Shown: piece by piece, positions 10,335 to 19,327 of the stretch
Position numbering within the stretch: the first letter of the stretch is position 1
Layout: every line of letters starts with the position of its first letter
From: Serratia grimesii NBRC 13537
Lineage (GTDB): Bacteria > Pseudomonadota > Gammaproteobacteria > Enterobacterales > Enterobacteriaceae
Assembly: GCF_001590905.1 (NCBI RefSeq)
Contig: NZ_BCTT01000012.1
Span: 62,001 to 126,000 of the forward strand
Reading direction: 5' to 3'
Length of the DNA: 64,000 nucleotides
Made by a program: the position numbers and the translations under genes
The notes under the pieces: generated by a model
What the model saw: only the letters and a program-made list of their open reading frames with translations
The model's database searches: none
What the model was told of the DNA's origin: nothing

Positions 10335-12623
10335 ATGAACCAAAGTCTGCTTGTAACTAAACGCGATGGCCGTAAAGAGCGCATCAACCTCGACAAAATC
10401 CACCGTGTCATCGACTGGGCCGCGGAAGGGTTAAACAACGTCTCGGTTTCTCAAGTAGAGTTGCGTTCTCACATTCAGTTTTATGACGGCATCAAAACCG
10501 CTGATATTCATGAAACCATTATCAAAGCTGCAGCCGATCTGATCTCGCGCGACGCGCCGGACTATCAGTATTTGGCAGCACGCCTGGCTATCTTCCACTT
10601 GCGCAAAAAAGCTTACGGTCAATTTGAACCGCCAAAGCTGCTCGATCACGTGGCGCGCATGGTAGAAATGGGCAAGTACGATAAGCATCTGCTGGAAGAC
10701 TACAGCTCTGAAGAGTTCGAGCAGATGGACTCCTTTATCGATCACTGGCGTGATATGAATTTCTCCTACGCGGCTGTTAAGCAGCTGGAAGGGAAATATC
10801 TGGTGCAGAACCGCGTCAGCGGTGAGATCTACGAGAGCGCGCAGTTCTTGTATATCCTGGTGGCGGCTTGCCTGTTCTCCAACTATCCGCGTGAAACCCG
10901 TCTGGATTACATTAAACGTTTCTACGACGCGATTTCCACCTTCAAGATTTCACTGCCTACGCCAATCATGTCCGGCGTGCGCACCCCAACCCGCCAGTTC
11001 AGCTCTTGCGTGCTGATCGAGTGTGGTGACAGCCTGGATTCCATCAACGCCACCTCCAGCGCCATTGTGAAGTATGTTTCGCAACGCGCCGGTATCGGCA
11101 TCAACGCCGGCCGCATCCGCGCGCTGGGTAGCCCGATCCGTGGTGGTGAAGCCTTCCATACCGGCTGTATCCCGTTCTACAAACATTTCCAGACTGCGGT
11201 AAAATCCTGCTCTCAAGGCGGTGTTCGCGGTGGTGCGGCCACCCTGTTCTACCCAATGTGGCATCTGGAAGTTGAAAGCCTGTTGGTTCTGAAGAACAAC
11301 CGTGGCGTTGAAGGCAACCGCGTTCGTCACATGGACTATGGCGTGCAGTTGAACCGCCTGATGTACCAGCGCCTGATCAAAGGCCAGGACATCACCCTGT
11401 TCAGCCCGTCTGACGTTCCTGGTTTGTATGATGCGTTCTTCGCCAATCAAGACGAATTCGAACGTCTGTACACCCAGTACGAACAAGACGACAGCATTCG
11501 TCAGAAACGTGTGAAAGCGGTTGAACTGTTCTCACTGATGATGCAGGAACGTGCCTCAACTGGCCGTATCTACATCCAGAACGTCGATCACTGCAACACC
11601 CACAGCCCGTTTGATCCGCAGATCGCACCGGTGCGCCAGTCTAACCTGTGCCTGGAAATCGCTCTGCCGACCAAGCCGCTGGACGACGTCAACGACGAAA
11701 ATGGCGAAATCGCCCTGTGTACGCTGTCGGCCTTTAACCTGGGCGCTATCGAAAGCCTTGACGATCTGGAAGAGTTGGCTACCCTGGCGGTACGTGCACT
11801 GGATGCCCTGCTGGACTACCAGGACTACCCAATCAAAGCCGCTCACCGTGGCGCGATGGGTCGTCGCACCCTGGGTATTGGCGTGATCAACTACGCTTAC
11901 TACCTGGCGAAGAACGGCGTGCGTTACTCTGACGGCAGCGCTAACGCCCTGACCCACAAGACATTCGAAGCTATCCAGTATTACCTGCTGAAGGCATCGA
12001 ACCGTCTGGCTCAGGAACAAGGCGCGTGCCCGTGGTTCAATGAAACCACCTATTCGCAGGGTATCTTGCCGATCGACACCTACAAGAAAGATTTGGATGT
12101 CATCTGCCAGGAGCCACTGCACTACGACTGGGAAACCTTGCGTAAAGAGATCGTGGAAACCGGTCTGCGCAACTCCACCCTGTCAGCGCTGATGCCTTCG
12201 GAAACCTCTTCGCAGATTTCCAACGCCACCAACGGCATCGAGCCACCACGTGGTCACATCAGTATCAAAGCGTCGAAAGACGGTATTTTGCGCCAGGTCG
12301 TGCCAGAATATGAGCGTCTGAAAAACGACTACGAACTGCTGTGGGAAATGCCGAACAACGACGGTTACCTGCAACTGGTCGGTCTGATGCAGAAGTTTAT
12401 CGACCAGTCGATCTCTGCCAACACCAACTATGATCCGACCCGTTTCCCGGGCGGCAAGGTGCCGATGAAGCAGCTGTTGAAAGACCTGCTCACCACCTAC
12501 AAGTTTGGTGTCAAGACGCTGTATTATCAGAACACCCGCGACGGTGCAGAAGATGTCCAGGAAGATTTGTTGCCAGCTAAAGAAGGCGATGATGACTGCG
12601 AAAGCGGCGCCTGCAAGATCTAA
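10335..12623 (+). CDS. nrdA: Class Ia ribonucleoside-diphosphate reductase, alpha subunit
   Basis: Large subunit of the aerobic ribonucleotide reductase; reduces NDPs to dNDPs using the tyrosyl radical supplied by NrdB. The 762-residue protein has the N-terminal ATP-cone allosteric domain (about 1-95; VTKRDGRKERINLDKI), the ten-stranded barrel with active-site C225, C439 (SNLCLEIAL), E441 and C462, the paired tyrosines of the radical-transfer path in TLYYQNTRDG, and the redox-shuttle pair C755 and C760 in the C-terminal CESGAC. Length equals E. coli plus one residue in the acidic tail. Followed by nrdB after a 70-base gap containing a hairpin; yfaE is next, so the three form an operon. Confidence 0.99.
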   Translation: MNQSLLVTKRDGRKERINLDKIHRVIDWAAEGLNNVSVSQVELRSHIQFYDGIKTADIHETIIKAAADLISRDAPDYQYLAARLAIFHLRKKAYGQFEPPKLLDHVARMVEMGKYDKHLLEDYSSEEFEQMDSFIDHWRDMNFSYAAVKQLEGKYLVQNRVSGEIYESAQFLYILVAACLFSNYPRETRLDYIKRFYDAISTFKISLPTPIMSGVRTPTRQFSSCVLIECGDSLDSINATSSAIVKYVSQRAGIGINAGRIRALGSPIRGGEAFHTGCIPFYKHFQTAVKSCSQGGVRGGAATLFYPMWHLEVESLLVLKNNRGVEGNRVRHMDYGVQLNRLMYQRLIKGQDITLFSPSDVPGLYDAFFANQDEFERLYTQYEQDDSIRQKRVKAVELFSLMMQERASTGRIYIQNVDHCNTHSPFDPQIAPVRQSNLCLEIALPTKPLDDVNDENGEIALCTLSAFNLGAIESLDDLEELATLAVRALDALLDYQDYPIKAAHRGAMGRRTLGIGVINYAYYLAKNGVRYSDGSANALTHKTFEAIQYYLLKASNRLAQEQGACPWFNETTYSQGILPIDTYKKDLDVICQEPLHYDWETLRKEIVETGLRNSTLSALMPSETSSQISNATNGIEPPRGHISIKASKDGILRQVVPEYERLKNDYELLWEMPNNDGYLQLVGLMQKFIDQSISANTNYDPTRFPGGKVPMKQLLKDLLTTYKFGVKTLYYQNTRDGAEDVQEDLLPAKEGDDDCESGACKI

Positions 12624-12636
12624 AGTTTGACACAGC

Positions 12637-12657
12637 GGGCCGGAACTCTTCCGGCCC
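12637..12657 (+). terminator. Intercistronic hairpin nrdA-nrdB
   Basis: Perfect 9-bp stem GGGCCGGAA / TTCCGGCCC with a CTC loop, followed by CTTCTAATT. It resembles a weak terminator; within an operon it may attenuate transcription or protect the 3' end of nrdA mRNA, setting the NrdA:NrdB ratio. That role is inferred. Confidence 0.5.
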
Positions 12658-12693
12658 CTTCTAATTCAGCACGGCACTAATGGATTCAGGCTT

Positions 12694-13824
12694 ATGGCTT
12701 ACACCACATTTTCTCAGAACAAAAACAACCAGTTACTGGAACCGATGTTTTTCGGTCAGTCGGTTAACGTTGCGCGTTTCGATCAGCAAAAACATGAAAT
12801 TTTCGAAAAACTGATTGAGAAACAGCTGTCTTTCTTCTGGCGTCCTGAAGAAGTTGACGTCTCCCGCGACCGTATTGACTATCAGGCACTGCCGGATCAT
12901 GAGAAACACATTTTCATCAGCAATCTGAAATACCAGACGCTGTTGGATTCGATTCAGGGCCGCAGCCCGAACGTGGCCTTGTTGCCGCTGATCTCAATCC
13001 CGGAACTGGAAACCTGGGTGGAAACCTGGTCATTCTCCGAGACCATCCACTCCCGTTCTTATACCCATATTATCCGTAATATCGTCAACGATCCGGCGAT
13101 CGTATTTGATGATATCGTCACCAACGAAGAGATCCTCAAGCGCGCGAAAGACATTTCCGGCTACTACGACGATCTGATCGAGATGACAAGCTACTACCAC
13201 CTGCTGGGTGAAGGCACACACCAGGTCAACGGTAAAACCGTGACCATCAGCCTGCGTGCGCTGAAAAAGCAGCTTTATCTGTGCCTGATGAGTGTCAACG
13301 CATTGGAAGCGATCCGCTTCTATGTCAGCTTCGCCTGTTCATTCGCCTTTGCGGAACGCGAACTGATGGAAGGCAACGCCAAAATCATCAAGCTGATCGC
13401 CCGTGACGAAGCATTACACCTGACCGGCACCCAGCACATGCTGAACCTGATGCGTTCTGGTGCAGATGACCCAGAAATGGCAGAAATCGCCGTTGAGTGT
13501 CAACAGCAATGCTACGACCTGTTTGTGCTGGCGGCAGAGCAGGAAAAAGAGTGGGCAGAATACCTGTTCCGTGACGGTTCTATGATTGGTCTGAACAAAG
13601 ACATCCTGTGTCAGTATGTGGAATACATTACCAATATCCGCATGCAGGCTGTTGGCCTCGGTCTGCCGTTCGCAACCCGTTCTAACCCGATCCCGTGGAT
13701 CAACGCCTGGTTAGTCTCCGACAACGTACAGGTTGCGCCGCAGGAAGTGGAGGTCAGTTCCTACCTGGTAGGCCAGATCGACTCGGAAGTACATGCCGAC
13801 GACCTGAGCGACTTCGAACTCTAA
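12694..13824 (+). CDS. nrdB: Class Ia ribonucleoside-diphosphate reductase, beta subunit
   Basis: Small subunit of the aerobic ribonucleotide reductase, a ferritin-fold protein carrying the diferric-tyrosyl radical cofactor. The 376-residue product equals the E. coli length. Iron ligands and radical site are visible: [32 protein letters not shown] (cut here into ETIHSRSY with the radical Tyr, Y122 in mature numbering), [11 protein letters not shown] and [13 protein letters not shown]. The C-terminal tail [12 protein letters not shown] is the peptide that docks on NrdA. The stop is three bases before yfaE, implying coupled translation with the ferredoxin needed to keep the cofactor assembled. 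Confidence 0.99.
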   Translation: MAYTTFSQNKNNQLLEPMFFGQSVNVARFDQQKHEIFEKLIEKQLSFFWRPEEVDVSRDRIDYQALPDHEKHIFISNLKYQTLLDSIQGRSPNVALLPLISIPELETWVETWSFSETIHSRSYTHIIRNIVNDPAIVFDDIVTNEEILKRAKDISGYYDDLIEMTSYYHLLGEGTHQVNGKTVTISLRALKKQLYLCLMSVNALEAIRFYVSFACSFAFAERELMEGNAKIIKLIARDEALHLTGTQHMLNLMRSGADDPEMAEIAVECQQQCYDLFVLAAEQEKEWAEYLFRDGSMIGLNKDILCQYVEYITNIRMQAVGLGLPFATRSNPIPWINAWLVSDNVQVAPQEVEVSSYLVGQIDSEVHADDLSDFEL

Positions 13825-13827
13825 GCG

Positions 13828-14088
13828 ATGTCATCATCCATCGTGACGCTGCGTACCGCAGGTACGCAGCTACCCTGCCCCAAGAATGAACGTTGTCTGC
13901 TCGATGTGCTGGAATTGCACGACGTTGAAGTGGAATACCAGTGTCGCTCAGGCTATTGCGGTGCCTGCCGTCTGAAGTTGGTGAAAGGTGAGGTGGTTTA
14001 TCACCAACAACCGCTGGCGTTTATCAACGACGGTGAAATCCTGCCTTGCTGCTGCATGCCACTGACCGATATCGAACTGGAACTGTGA
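13828..14088 (+). CDS. yfaE: 2Fe-2S ferredoxin-like protein YfaE, NrdB cofactor maintenance
   Basis: Small plant-type [2Fe-2S] ferredoxin of 86 residues. In E. coli YfaE donates electrons for assembly and repair of the NrdB diferric-tyrosyl cofactor. The cluster ligands are C39, C44 and C47 in YQCRSGYCGACR, plus one of the three consecutive cysteines C74-C76 in LPCCCMP. No signal sequence or membrane segment. The ATG begins three bases after the nrdB stop, so it is the last gene of nrdAB-yfaE. An overlapping opposite-strand frame at 14001-14267 is not credible. Confidence 0.96.
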   Translation: MSSSIVTLRTAGTQLPCPKNERCLLDVLELHDVEVEYQCRSGYCGACRLKLVKGEVVYHQQPLAFINDGEILPCCCMPLTDIELEL

Positions 14089-14217
14089 TTTCCAAGAGTG
14101 TTCTTCAATAATCTCGATATATTGGGGCTTTCATCTATCCGCCTTGCCACACAATGCCCAAGACGAATAGTCTCAAGCACCCGCAGCGATTGTAATAGCC
14201 TATCCTCAACGCGATAA

Positions 14218-14246
14218 CCCCTTATAATATTATGATTAATAAGGGG
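14218..14246. terminator. AT-rich dyad between yfaE and yfaY
   Basis: Inverted repeat CCCCTTAT / ATAAGGGG with a 13-base loop in the 182-base gap between the convergent yfaE and yfaY genes. It lacks a T-run on either strand, so it is a poor Rho-independent terminator but the only dyad there. The rest of the gap (14089-14217) holds nothing I can identify. Confidence 0.35.
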
Positions 14247-14270
14247 TATATCACTACCATCAAGCATTCA

Positions 14271-15467
14271 CTACTCGATAATCTCGACGATCTCCAACCA
14301 GCCGTTTTTCCCACACACTGGCCCACCGTTCAGCCAACGCCGCAGCATGTCCAAAGCCAGCATCGCTACCGACTCTTGCCGCAGCCGTAAGCCGTGACGT
14401 GCAGCCTGGTAACGAACTGTCTGCCCAATACCACCTTTTGGCGTGTGCAGCGCCACGCTCACCTGGTTGCCATTCATGGCACTGACCGCCAATGCCAGTT
14501 GCGCGCCGGTCAGTTCCGCCAGTGAACGCGCACGGGCCAGCGTGGTTTCCAACGTTTCCACACAGTGCGACGGCAGCAGCTCGCCACCAGCCAGCGGTGC
14601 GCCTTCGGTCTGCAGCTGCAGATTGATCAATCCGGCGCTGAACTGTTCGCTCAGCGCCAGCTTCAACCCTTGCTGGTTCAAGCGTTGCGTCAGTGCTGCC
14701 GACAAGCCGATAGTGCCCTCAAAGAGGGTGTTGTCACCCGCCACTTGGCGCACTCGCTCCCAAGCCTGTTCCATCGCCGCACGTTGGGTCACAGGGCCAG
14801 TCAGCTTCAGCTCAATGATCGGGCTGGAAGAGCGGTAACCGAGCACCACGTCAGGTGGCAGCGGCATACCATCGAGTTCGGCGGCCAGATCGCTTTCGGA
14901 GGTACCAAAGGTGGTTAAACGCAAACACAGCGGGGGTGAAGGCAAGGTAAAGCGCTCACGCAGGCGCGGGACGATTTGTTGCTCGACCATCACTTTGAAT
15001 TCAGAAGGGACACCGGGGGTGAAAAACAGAATGCAACGGTTCAGCTTTAACGCAAAACCACAGGCGGTACCCACCGGGTTATCGAGCAACTCGGCGTTTG
15101 CCGGGATCTGCGCCTGTTTACGGTTTGAAGCCGCCATCGGCCGACCACGTTCGGCAAAATAAGCCTCCATACGCGCCAACCATTGGGCATGTTCCACCAA
15201 CTCAACACCACAAGCGCTAGCCGCCGCCTGTGCGCTGAGATCGTCACTGGTCGGCCCCAGACCACCGTTAACGATCAACACATCGGCGATATGGCTACGT
15301 TCCTGCAAAGTCTCGATCAGAGAGGAGAGGTTATCCCCCACGGTTTCACGGCCGCTCATCGGCATACCCTGCTGGAACAAATAATCAGCCAACCAAGCAG
15401 CGTTGGTATCTATAATTTGCCCGTGTAGCACCTCATCACCGGTGCTGAGCATCTCCACCCTTAACAT
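14271..15467 (-). CDS. yfaY: CinA-family protein YfaY
   Basis: CinA-like protein of 398 residues, close to E. coli YfaY (400). The N-terminal molybdopterin-binding (MoaB/MogA-like) domain is clear: LSTGDEVLHGQIIDTNAAWL near the start and NGGLGPTSDD near residue 75, then FFTPGVPSEF. The C-terminal domain corresponds to the PncC nicotinamide-nucleotide deamidase fold, but in YfaY-type proteins it is degenerate, and I do not see the usual PncC catalytic pattern, so enzyme activity is uncertain. The ATG at 15467 is preceded by GGGAGA at ideal spacing and gives MLRVEMLSTGDE; an ATG five codons upstream lies on that ribosome-binding site and is rejected. Convergent with yfaE and divergent from tyrP. 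Confidence 0.92.
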   Translation of the reverse strand: MLRVEMLSTGDEVLHGQIIDTNAAWLADYLFQQGMPMSGRETVGDNLSSLIETLQERSHIADVLIVNGGLGPTSDDLSAQAAASACGVELVEHAQWLARMEAYFAERGRPMAASNRKQAQIPANAELLDNPVGTACGFALKLNRCILFFTPGVPSEFKVMVEQQIVPRLRERFTLPSPPLCLRLTTFGTSESDLAAELDGMPLPPDVVLGYRSSSPIIELKLTGPVTQRAAMEQAWERVRQVAGDNTLFEGTIGLSAALTQRLNQQGLKLALSEQFSAGLINLQLQTEGAPLAGGELLPSHCVETLETTLARARSLAELTGAQLALAVSAMNGNQVSVALHTPKGGIGQTVRYQAARHGLRLRQESVAMLALDMLRRWLNGGPVCGKNGWLEIVEIIE

Positions 15468-15588
15468 TGATCTCTCCCACATTTTCTGATCATTCCACTA
15501 TAGAAGCCTGTAAATAAGTTTTCACTACGCATTGCCGGTTAATTTCTGTCGAAGGCATTTTTTTGCGACATCACGTGGCCCATCACAG

Positions 15589-15606
15589 TGTAAACATAAA
15601 TTAACA
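15589..15606 (+). promoter_or_regulatory. TyrR box upstream of tyrP
   Basis: TGTAAA, six bases, then TTAACA: one mismatch from the TyrR consensus TGTAAA-N6-TTTACA. It lies 18 bases upstream of the -35 of the probable tyrP promoter. TyrR control of tyrP (repression with tyrosine, activation with phenylalanine) is established in E. coli. Confidence 0.75.
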
Positions 15607-15623
15607 CCACCCGTAACGCCTGT

Positions 15624-15652
15624 TTGACACAAAATAATCCATCAACTATCCT
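15624..15652 (+). promoter_or_regulatory. tyrP promoter
   Basis: Perfect -35 TTGACA (15624-15629), 17-base spacer, -10 TATCCT (15647-15652), giving a leader of about 50 bases before the GTG start of tyrP. Confidence 0.75.
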
Positions 15653-15711
15653 GCCGCACTTAGAATGAGTTACCTATAATTTTCCAAAATCTTTGGCTGA
15701 TAGAGAAAAAC

Positions 15712-16920
15712 GTGAAAAATCGCACGCTTGGCAGTGTTTTTATCGTCGCAGGAACCACCATTGGCGCCGGGATGTTGGCAATGCCACTGGCGGCGGCTGG
15801 CGTAGGCTTCGGTGTCACTCTGGGTCTGCTGGTCGGACTGTGGCTCTTGATGTGCTATACCGCCCTGCTGCTGGTTGAAGTTTATCAGCACGAGCAAGCA
15901 GATACCGGCCTGGGAACCCTGGCAAAGCGCTACCTTGGCGGTGGAGGCCAATGGCTAACCAGTTTCAGCATGATGTTTCTGATGTATGCCCTGACTGCCG
16001 CCTACATTAGCGGAGCCGGCGAATTACTGGCGGCCAGTATCAGCCAATGGACCTCACAAGATTTCCCCACCACGTTAGGTGTGCTGCTGTTTACTCTGGT
16101 TGCTGGTGGCGTCGTTTGCATTGGCACCCACTCGGTCGATCTGTTTAACCGCATCCTGTTCAGCGCCAAAGTGGTATTTTTGATTGTCATGCTGGGCTTG
16201 ATGCTGCCAAATATTCACCAAACTAACCTGATGACGTTACCGCTGGAACAAGGACTGGCGCTGTCTGCCATCCCGGTGATCTTCACTTCGTTTGGTTTCC
16301 ACGGTAGCGTTCCCAGCATCGTTAACTACATGGGCGGCAACATCCGCAAGTTGCGCTGGGTATTCATTATCGGCAGCGCCATTCCGCTGGTGGCCTACAT
16401 TTTCTGGCAGTTAGCTACGCTAGGCAGTATCAGCTCTACCACCTTCGTCGGTATTTTAGCGCAACAAGCCGGTCTGAACGGTTTATTGCAGGCAGTACGT
16501 GACGTAGTGGCATCTCCACACGTAGAGCTCGCCGTGCATTTGTTTGCCGATCTCGCGTTGGCAACCTCATTCCTTGGCGTAGCACTTGGGTTATTTGATT
16601 TCCTCGCCGATTTGTTCAAACGACAGGATAACGTGCGAGGCCGTCTGCAAACGGGTGCCATCACTTTCCTGCCACCGTTGGCTTTCGCCCTGTTCTATCC
16701 GCGTGGCTTTGTGTTGGCACTGGGCTTTGCCGCCATTGCGTTGGCGATACTGGCGTTGTTACTGCCGTCATTGCTGGTATGGAAAACACGTCAACAGCAT
16801 CAAGCAAAATACCGTGTTTGGGGCGGGACACCTGCATTGGCGTTGGTATTTGTCTGCGGGATAACGGTGATTGCCATTCAACTGGGCATCGCCAGCGGCA
16901 TACTACCCGCGGTAGGCTAA
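15712..16920 (+). CDS. tyrP: Tyrosine-specific permease TyrP
   Basis: Inner-membrane proton symporter for L-tyrosine, of the hydroxy/aromatic amino acid permease (HAAAP) family with Mtr and TnaB. The 402-residue protein matches E. coli TyrP (403) almost throughout and has 11 predicted membrane helices; the first contains the family signature [10 protein letters not shown]. The start codon is GTG at 15712, giving [20 protein letters not shown] precedes it. Upstream are a TyrR box and a strong promoter. A perfect 9-bp terminator follows the stop. Confidence 0.97.
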   Translation: MKNRTLGSVFIVAGTTIGAGMLAMPLAAAGVGFGVTLGLLVGLWLLMCYTALLLVEVYQHEQADTGLGTLAKRYLGGGGQWLTSFSMMFLMYALTAAYISGAGELLAASISQWTSQDFPTTLGVLLFTLVAGGVVCIGTHSVDLFNRILFSAKVVFLIVMLGLMLPNIHQTNLMTLPLEQGLALSAIPVIFTSFGFHGSVPSIVNYMGGNIRKLRWVFIIGSAIPLVAYIFWQLATLGSISSTTFVGILAQQAGLNGLLQAVRDVVASPHVELAVHLFADLALATSFLGVALGLFDFLADLFKRQDNVRGRLQTGAITFLPPLAFALFYPRGFVLALGFAAIALAILALLLPSLLVWKTRQQHQAKYRVWGGTPALALVFVCGITVIAIQLGIASGILPAVG

Positions 16921-16937
16921 TCGATTATCGGTAAAAC

Positions 16938-16965
16938 AAGGGGCCCACTGGGCCCCTTATTGTTT
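16938..16965. terminator. Terminator between tyrP and yfaZ
   Basis: Perfect stem AAGGGGCCC / GGGCCCCTT with an ACT loop, followed by ATTGTTT on the plus strand and preceded by AAAACA, so it can act for both convergent genes. Confidence 0.85.
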
Positions 16966-16968
16966 GGA

Positions 16969-17514
16969 TCAGAAGCTCAGACCGACACCCACATATGGGC
17001 CATCGGCCAAAGTGTTGTCACGACGTCCATCCTTCCCTTCCATCTTCATATAGCGGTAACCCACATCCACGCTGAGTGGACGGAAGATATTCCAGCGCAG
17101 GCCACCGCTGGCCTCGTTATACGCCTTCACACCGCTGGTCAGCGAATCTGGGGCAAAATAGCCTTCGCCATGCAGGCTGAAGTAACGGTTGATAGCCCAG
17201 TCCAGGCCACCACCCAATGCTAATGCACCACCGCTTTTACCGTCTTTCGGGCTCAGATACAGTGCCTTACCGCCTACCGTCGCGGTCAACGGCCCAAGTG
17301 GCAGACCAAAATTCAACCCCAGGCTGCCAACGTTGCCGTCATGATCGCTGCGCGCCCAGTTGCCTGTTAATCCCAACCCGGAAGTACCGGTATTCTGGCC
17401 AAAGCCAAGGTTGGTGTAATGCTGCCCCGCCTCGCCCGACAGGCTCAGCGCGCTCGCGGCACCCGTAACAAACAGCATGCTTGCTGCGCAGGCGACCAAA
17501 GTCTTTTTCATCAT
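16969..17514 (-). CDS. yfaZ: YfaZ-family outer membrane protein
   Basis: Predicted outer-membrane beta-barrel protein of 181 residues matching E. coli YfaZ (180), function unknown. A classical signal peptide is present: MMKKT, a hydrophobic core (LVACAASMLFVTG) and an AXA-type cleavage site (ASA-LS) near residue 22. The rest alternates hydrophobic and polar residues with many glycines, as expected for barrel strands, and ends in a terminal Phe (VGVGLSF), the usual outer-membrane insertion signal. The first of two adjacent ATGs has GAGGGATAG directly upstream. Convergent with tyrP and divergent from katA across a 332-base gap. Confidence 0.9.
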   Translation of the reverse strand: MMKKTLVACAASMLFVTGAASALSLSGEAGQHYTNLGFGQNTGTSGLGLTGNWARSDHDGNVGSLGLNFGLPLGPLTATVGGKALYLSPKDGKSGGALALGGGLDWAINRYFSLHGEGYFAPDSLTSGVKAYNEASGGLRWNIFRPLSVDVGYRYMKMEGKDGRRDNTLADGPYVGVGLSF

Positions 17515-17846
17515 CTATCCCTCTTGCTACTTCATCCATTACGGACGATATGAGTTAACCCGTAATAATACCGTCACGAGTCTATACCAAAGCACAACCA
17601 GTCTTTAAGGGATAAAAGCGAAAAAATCCTTAATTAATCAAATGAATGTAAAGTTGTGCAAGTAAAAGCCTTATCCCTGAAGGCAATGACAACGATAACT
17701 CAGACCTATTTGCCGCGAGCGTTCAATAGGTCTACAACTAGTAGTGGCATTACCCCAGGTCAGGGTAAGCCCCCTTGCAGGATTATATGATGAACGCTTA
17801 AGCCGCCCGAGTTTTCACTCGATTGCAATACGATAAGGAGCAAGTA
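17515..17846 (+). promoter_or_regulatory. Divergent region between yfaZ and katA
   Basis: A 332-base non-coding stretch carrying the promoters of yfaZ (left) and katA (right). It holds a perfect 9-bp inverted repeat, AGACCTATT (17702-17710) and AATAGGTCT (17725-17733), 14 bases apart. Overlapping its left arm, 17695-17709 matches the OxyR half-site ATAGntnnnanCTAT except for one base. The matching second OxyR half-site is not present at the normal 7-base spacing. OxyR control of katA is therefore only plausible. Confidence 0.4.
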
Positions 17847-19283
17847 ATGAGCAAGAAAGGACTGACTACCGCAGCCGGCGCACCGGTTGTCGATAATAAT
17901 AACGTGATTACCGCAGGTAAACGCGGTCCAATGCTGCTTCAGGACGTTTGGTTCCTGGAAAAGCTGGCCCATTTCGACCGTGAAGTTATCCCTGAACGCC
18001 GCATGCACGCCAAGGGATCCGGCGCCTACGGCACGTTCACCGTCACCCACGATATTACCCAGTACACCCGCGCAAAAATCTTCTCTGAAATCGGCAAGCA
18101 AACTGACATGTTTATCCGCTTCTCCACCGTTGCCGGTGAGCGTGGTGCCGCTGACGCCGAACGTGACATTCGTGGTTTTGCCATGAAGTTTTATACCGAG
18201 GAAGGCAATTGGGATCTGGTGGGTAATGACACACCGGTCTTCTATCTGCGCGATCCACTGAAATTCCCCGATCTCAACCACGTGGTCAAACGCGATCCTC
18301 GCACTAATCTGCGCAATCCAACCTACAAGTGGGATTTCTTCTCGCTGTCACCGGAAAGCCTGCACCAGTTGACCATCGATTTCAGCGACCGCGGCATCCC
18401 GAAATCCTATCGTCATATGCACGGCTTCGGCAGCCATACTTTCAGCTTTATCAATGCCAACAATGAGCGTTTTTGGGTGAAGTTCCATTTCCGTTGCGAA
18501 CAAGGCATTGAAAACCTGATGGATGATGAAGCGGAAGCCATCATCGCCAAAGACCGTGAAAGTTCGCAACGTGATCTGTTTGAAGCCATCGAACGGGGTG
18601 ATTACCCACGCTGGAAACTGCAAATCCAGATCATGCCTGAACACGAAGCCTCACAGACCCCATACAACCCGTTCGATCTGACCAAGGTATGGCCGCACGG
18701 CGACTACCCGTTAATCGACGTTGGTTTCTTCGAACTGCATCGCAACCCAGAAAACTACTTCTCAGAAGTTGAACAGGTAGCGGTGAACCCGGCCAACGTG
18801 GTGCCTGGCATCAGCTTCTCGCCAGACAAAATGCTGCAAGGGCGTCTGTTCTCTTACGGGGATGCACACCGTTATCGTCTGGGCGTGAACCATCACCAGA
18901 TCCCGGTTAACAGCCCGAAATGCCCATTCCACAATTATCATCGTGATGGTGCAATGCGTGTGGATGGCAACAGCGGCAACGGCGCAACCTACGAGCCGAA
19001 CAGCTTCGGTTTGTTCCAGGAACAACCCGACTTTAGCGAACCGCCATTGAGTATTGAAGGCGCAGCCGACCACTGGAACCATCGTGAAGACGATGATTAC
19101 TACAGCCAACCGCGTGCACTCTTCAACCTGCTGAGCGCCGAAGAGCATCAGCGCATGTTCACCCGCATCGCCGGTGAGCTGTCGCAGGTACCGGAACAGA
19201 TCCAACGTCGTCAGGTTGATTTGTTTACCAAAGTGCATCCGAACTACGGTGCTGGTGTAGCCAAAGCACTTGGCCTGAAATAA
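17847..19283 (+). CDS. katA: Catalase KatA (monofunctional heme catalase, small-subunit clade)
   Basis: Cytoplasmic heme catalase converting hydrogen peroxide to water and oxygen. At 478 residues without a C-terminal flavodoxin-like domain it belongs to the small-subunit clade 3 enzymes, not the large KatE type and not the bifunctional KatG. Active-site residues are visible: His54 ([10 protein letters not shown]), Asn127 (VGNDTP) and the proximal heme ligand Tyr337 in [12 protein letters not shown]; the distal signature [12 protein letters not shown] is complete. The ATG at 17847 has AAGGAG six bases upstream; the longer frame from TTG 17823 is rejected. E. coli K-12 has no such gene at this point, so it is an addition relative to that backbone. 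A terminator follows. Confidence 0.95.
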   Translation: MSKKGLTTAAGAPVVDNNNVITAGKRGPMLLQDVWFLEKLAHFDREVIPERRMHAKGSGAYGTFTVTHDITQYTRAKIFSEIGKQTDMFIRFSTVAGERGAADAERDIRGFAMKFYTEEGNWDLVGNDTPVFYLRDPLKFPDLNHVVKRDPRTNLRNPTYKWDFFSLSPESLHQLTIDFSDRGIPKSYRHMHGFGSHTFSFINANNERFWVKFHFRCEQGIENLMDDEAEAIIAKDRESSQRDLFEAIERGDYPRWKLQIQIMPEHEASQTPYNPFDLTKVWPHGDYPLIDVGFFELHRNPENYFSEVEQVAVNPANVVPGISFSPDKMLQGRLFSYGDAHRYRLGVNHHQIPVNSPKCPFHNYHRDGAMRVDGNSGNGATYEPNSFGLFQEQPDFSEPPLSIEGAADHWNHREDDDYYSQPRALFNLLSAEEHQRMFTRIAGELSQVPEQIQRRQVDLFTKVHPNYGAGVAKALGLK

Positions 19284-19302
19284 CCCCGCACCGTTATCGT
19301 TG

Positions 19303-19327
19303 AGGCCGCCCTCGGGCGGCCTTTCTT
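19303..19327 (+). terminator. Terminator downstream of katA
   Basis: Stem AGGCCGCC / GGCGGCCT with a 4-base CTCG loop followed by TTCTTA. It is immediately beyond katA and overlaps the end of the convergent menE gene. Confidence 0.75.

Noticed and set aside
14001-14267. 88-codon minus-strand frame between yfaE and yfaY
   Set aside because: Over a third is antisense to yfaE, no ribosome-binding site or known domain.
17695-17733. Full OxyR operator upstream of katA
   Set aside because: Only one half-site matches; the second is absent at the required 7-base spacing.
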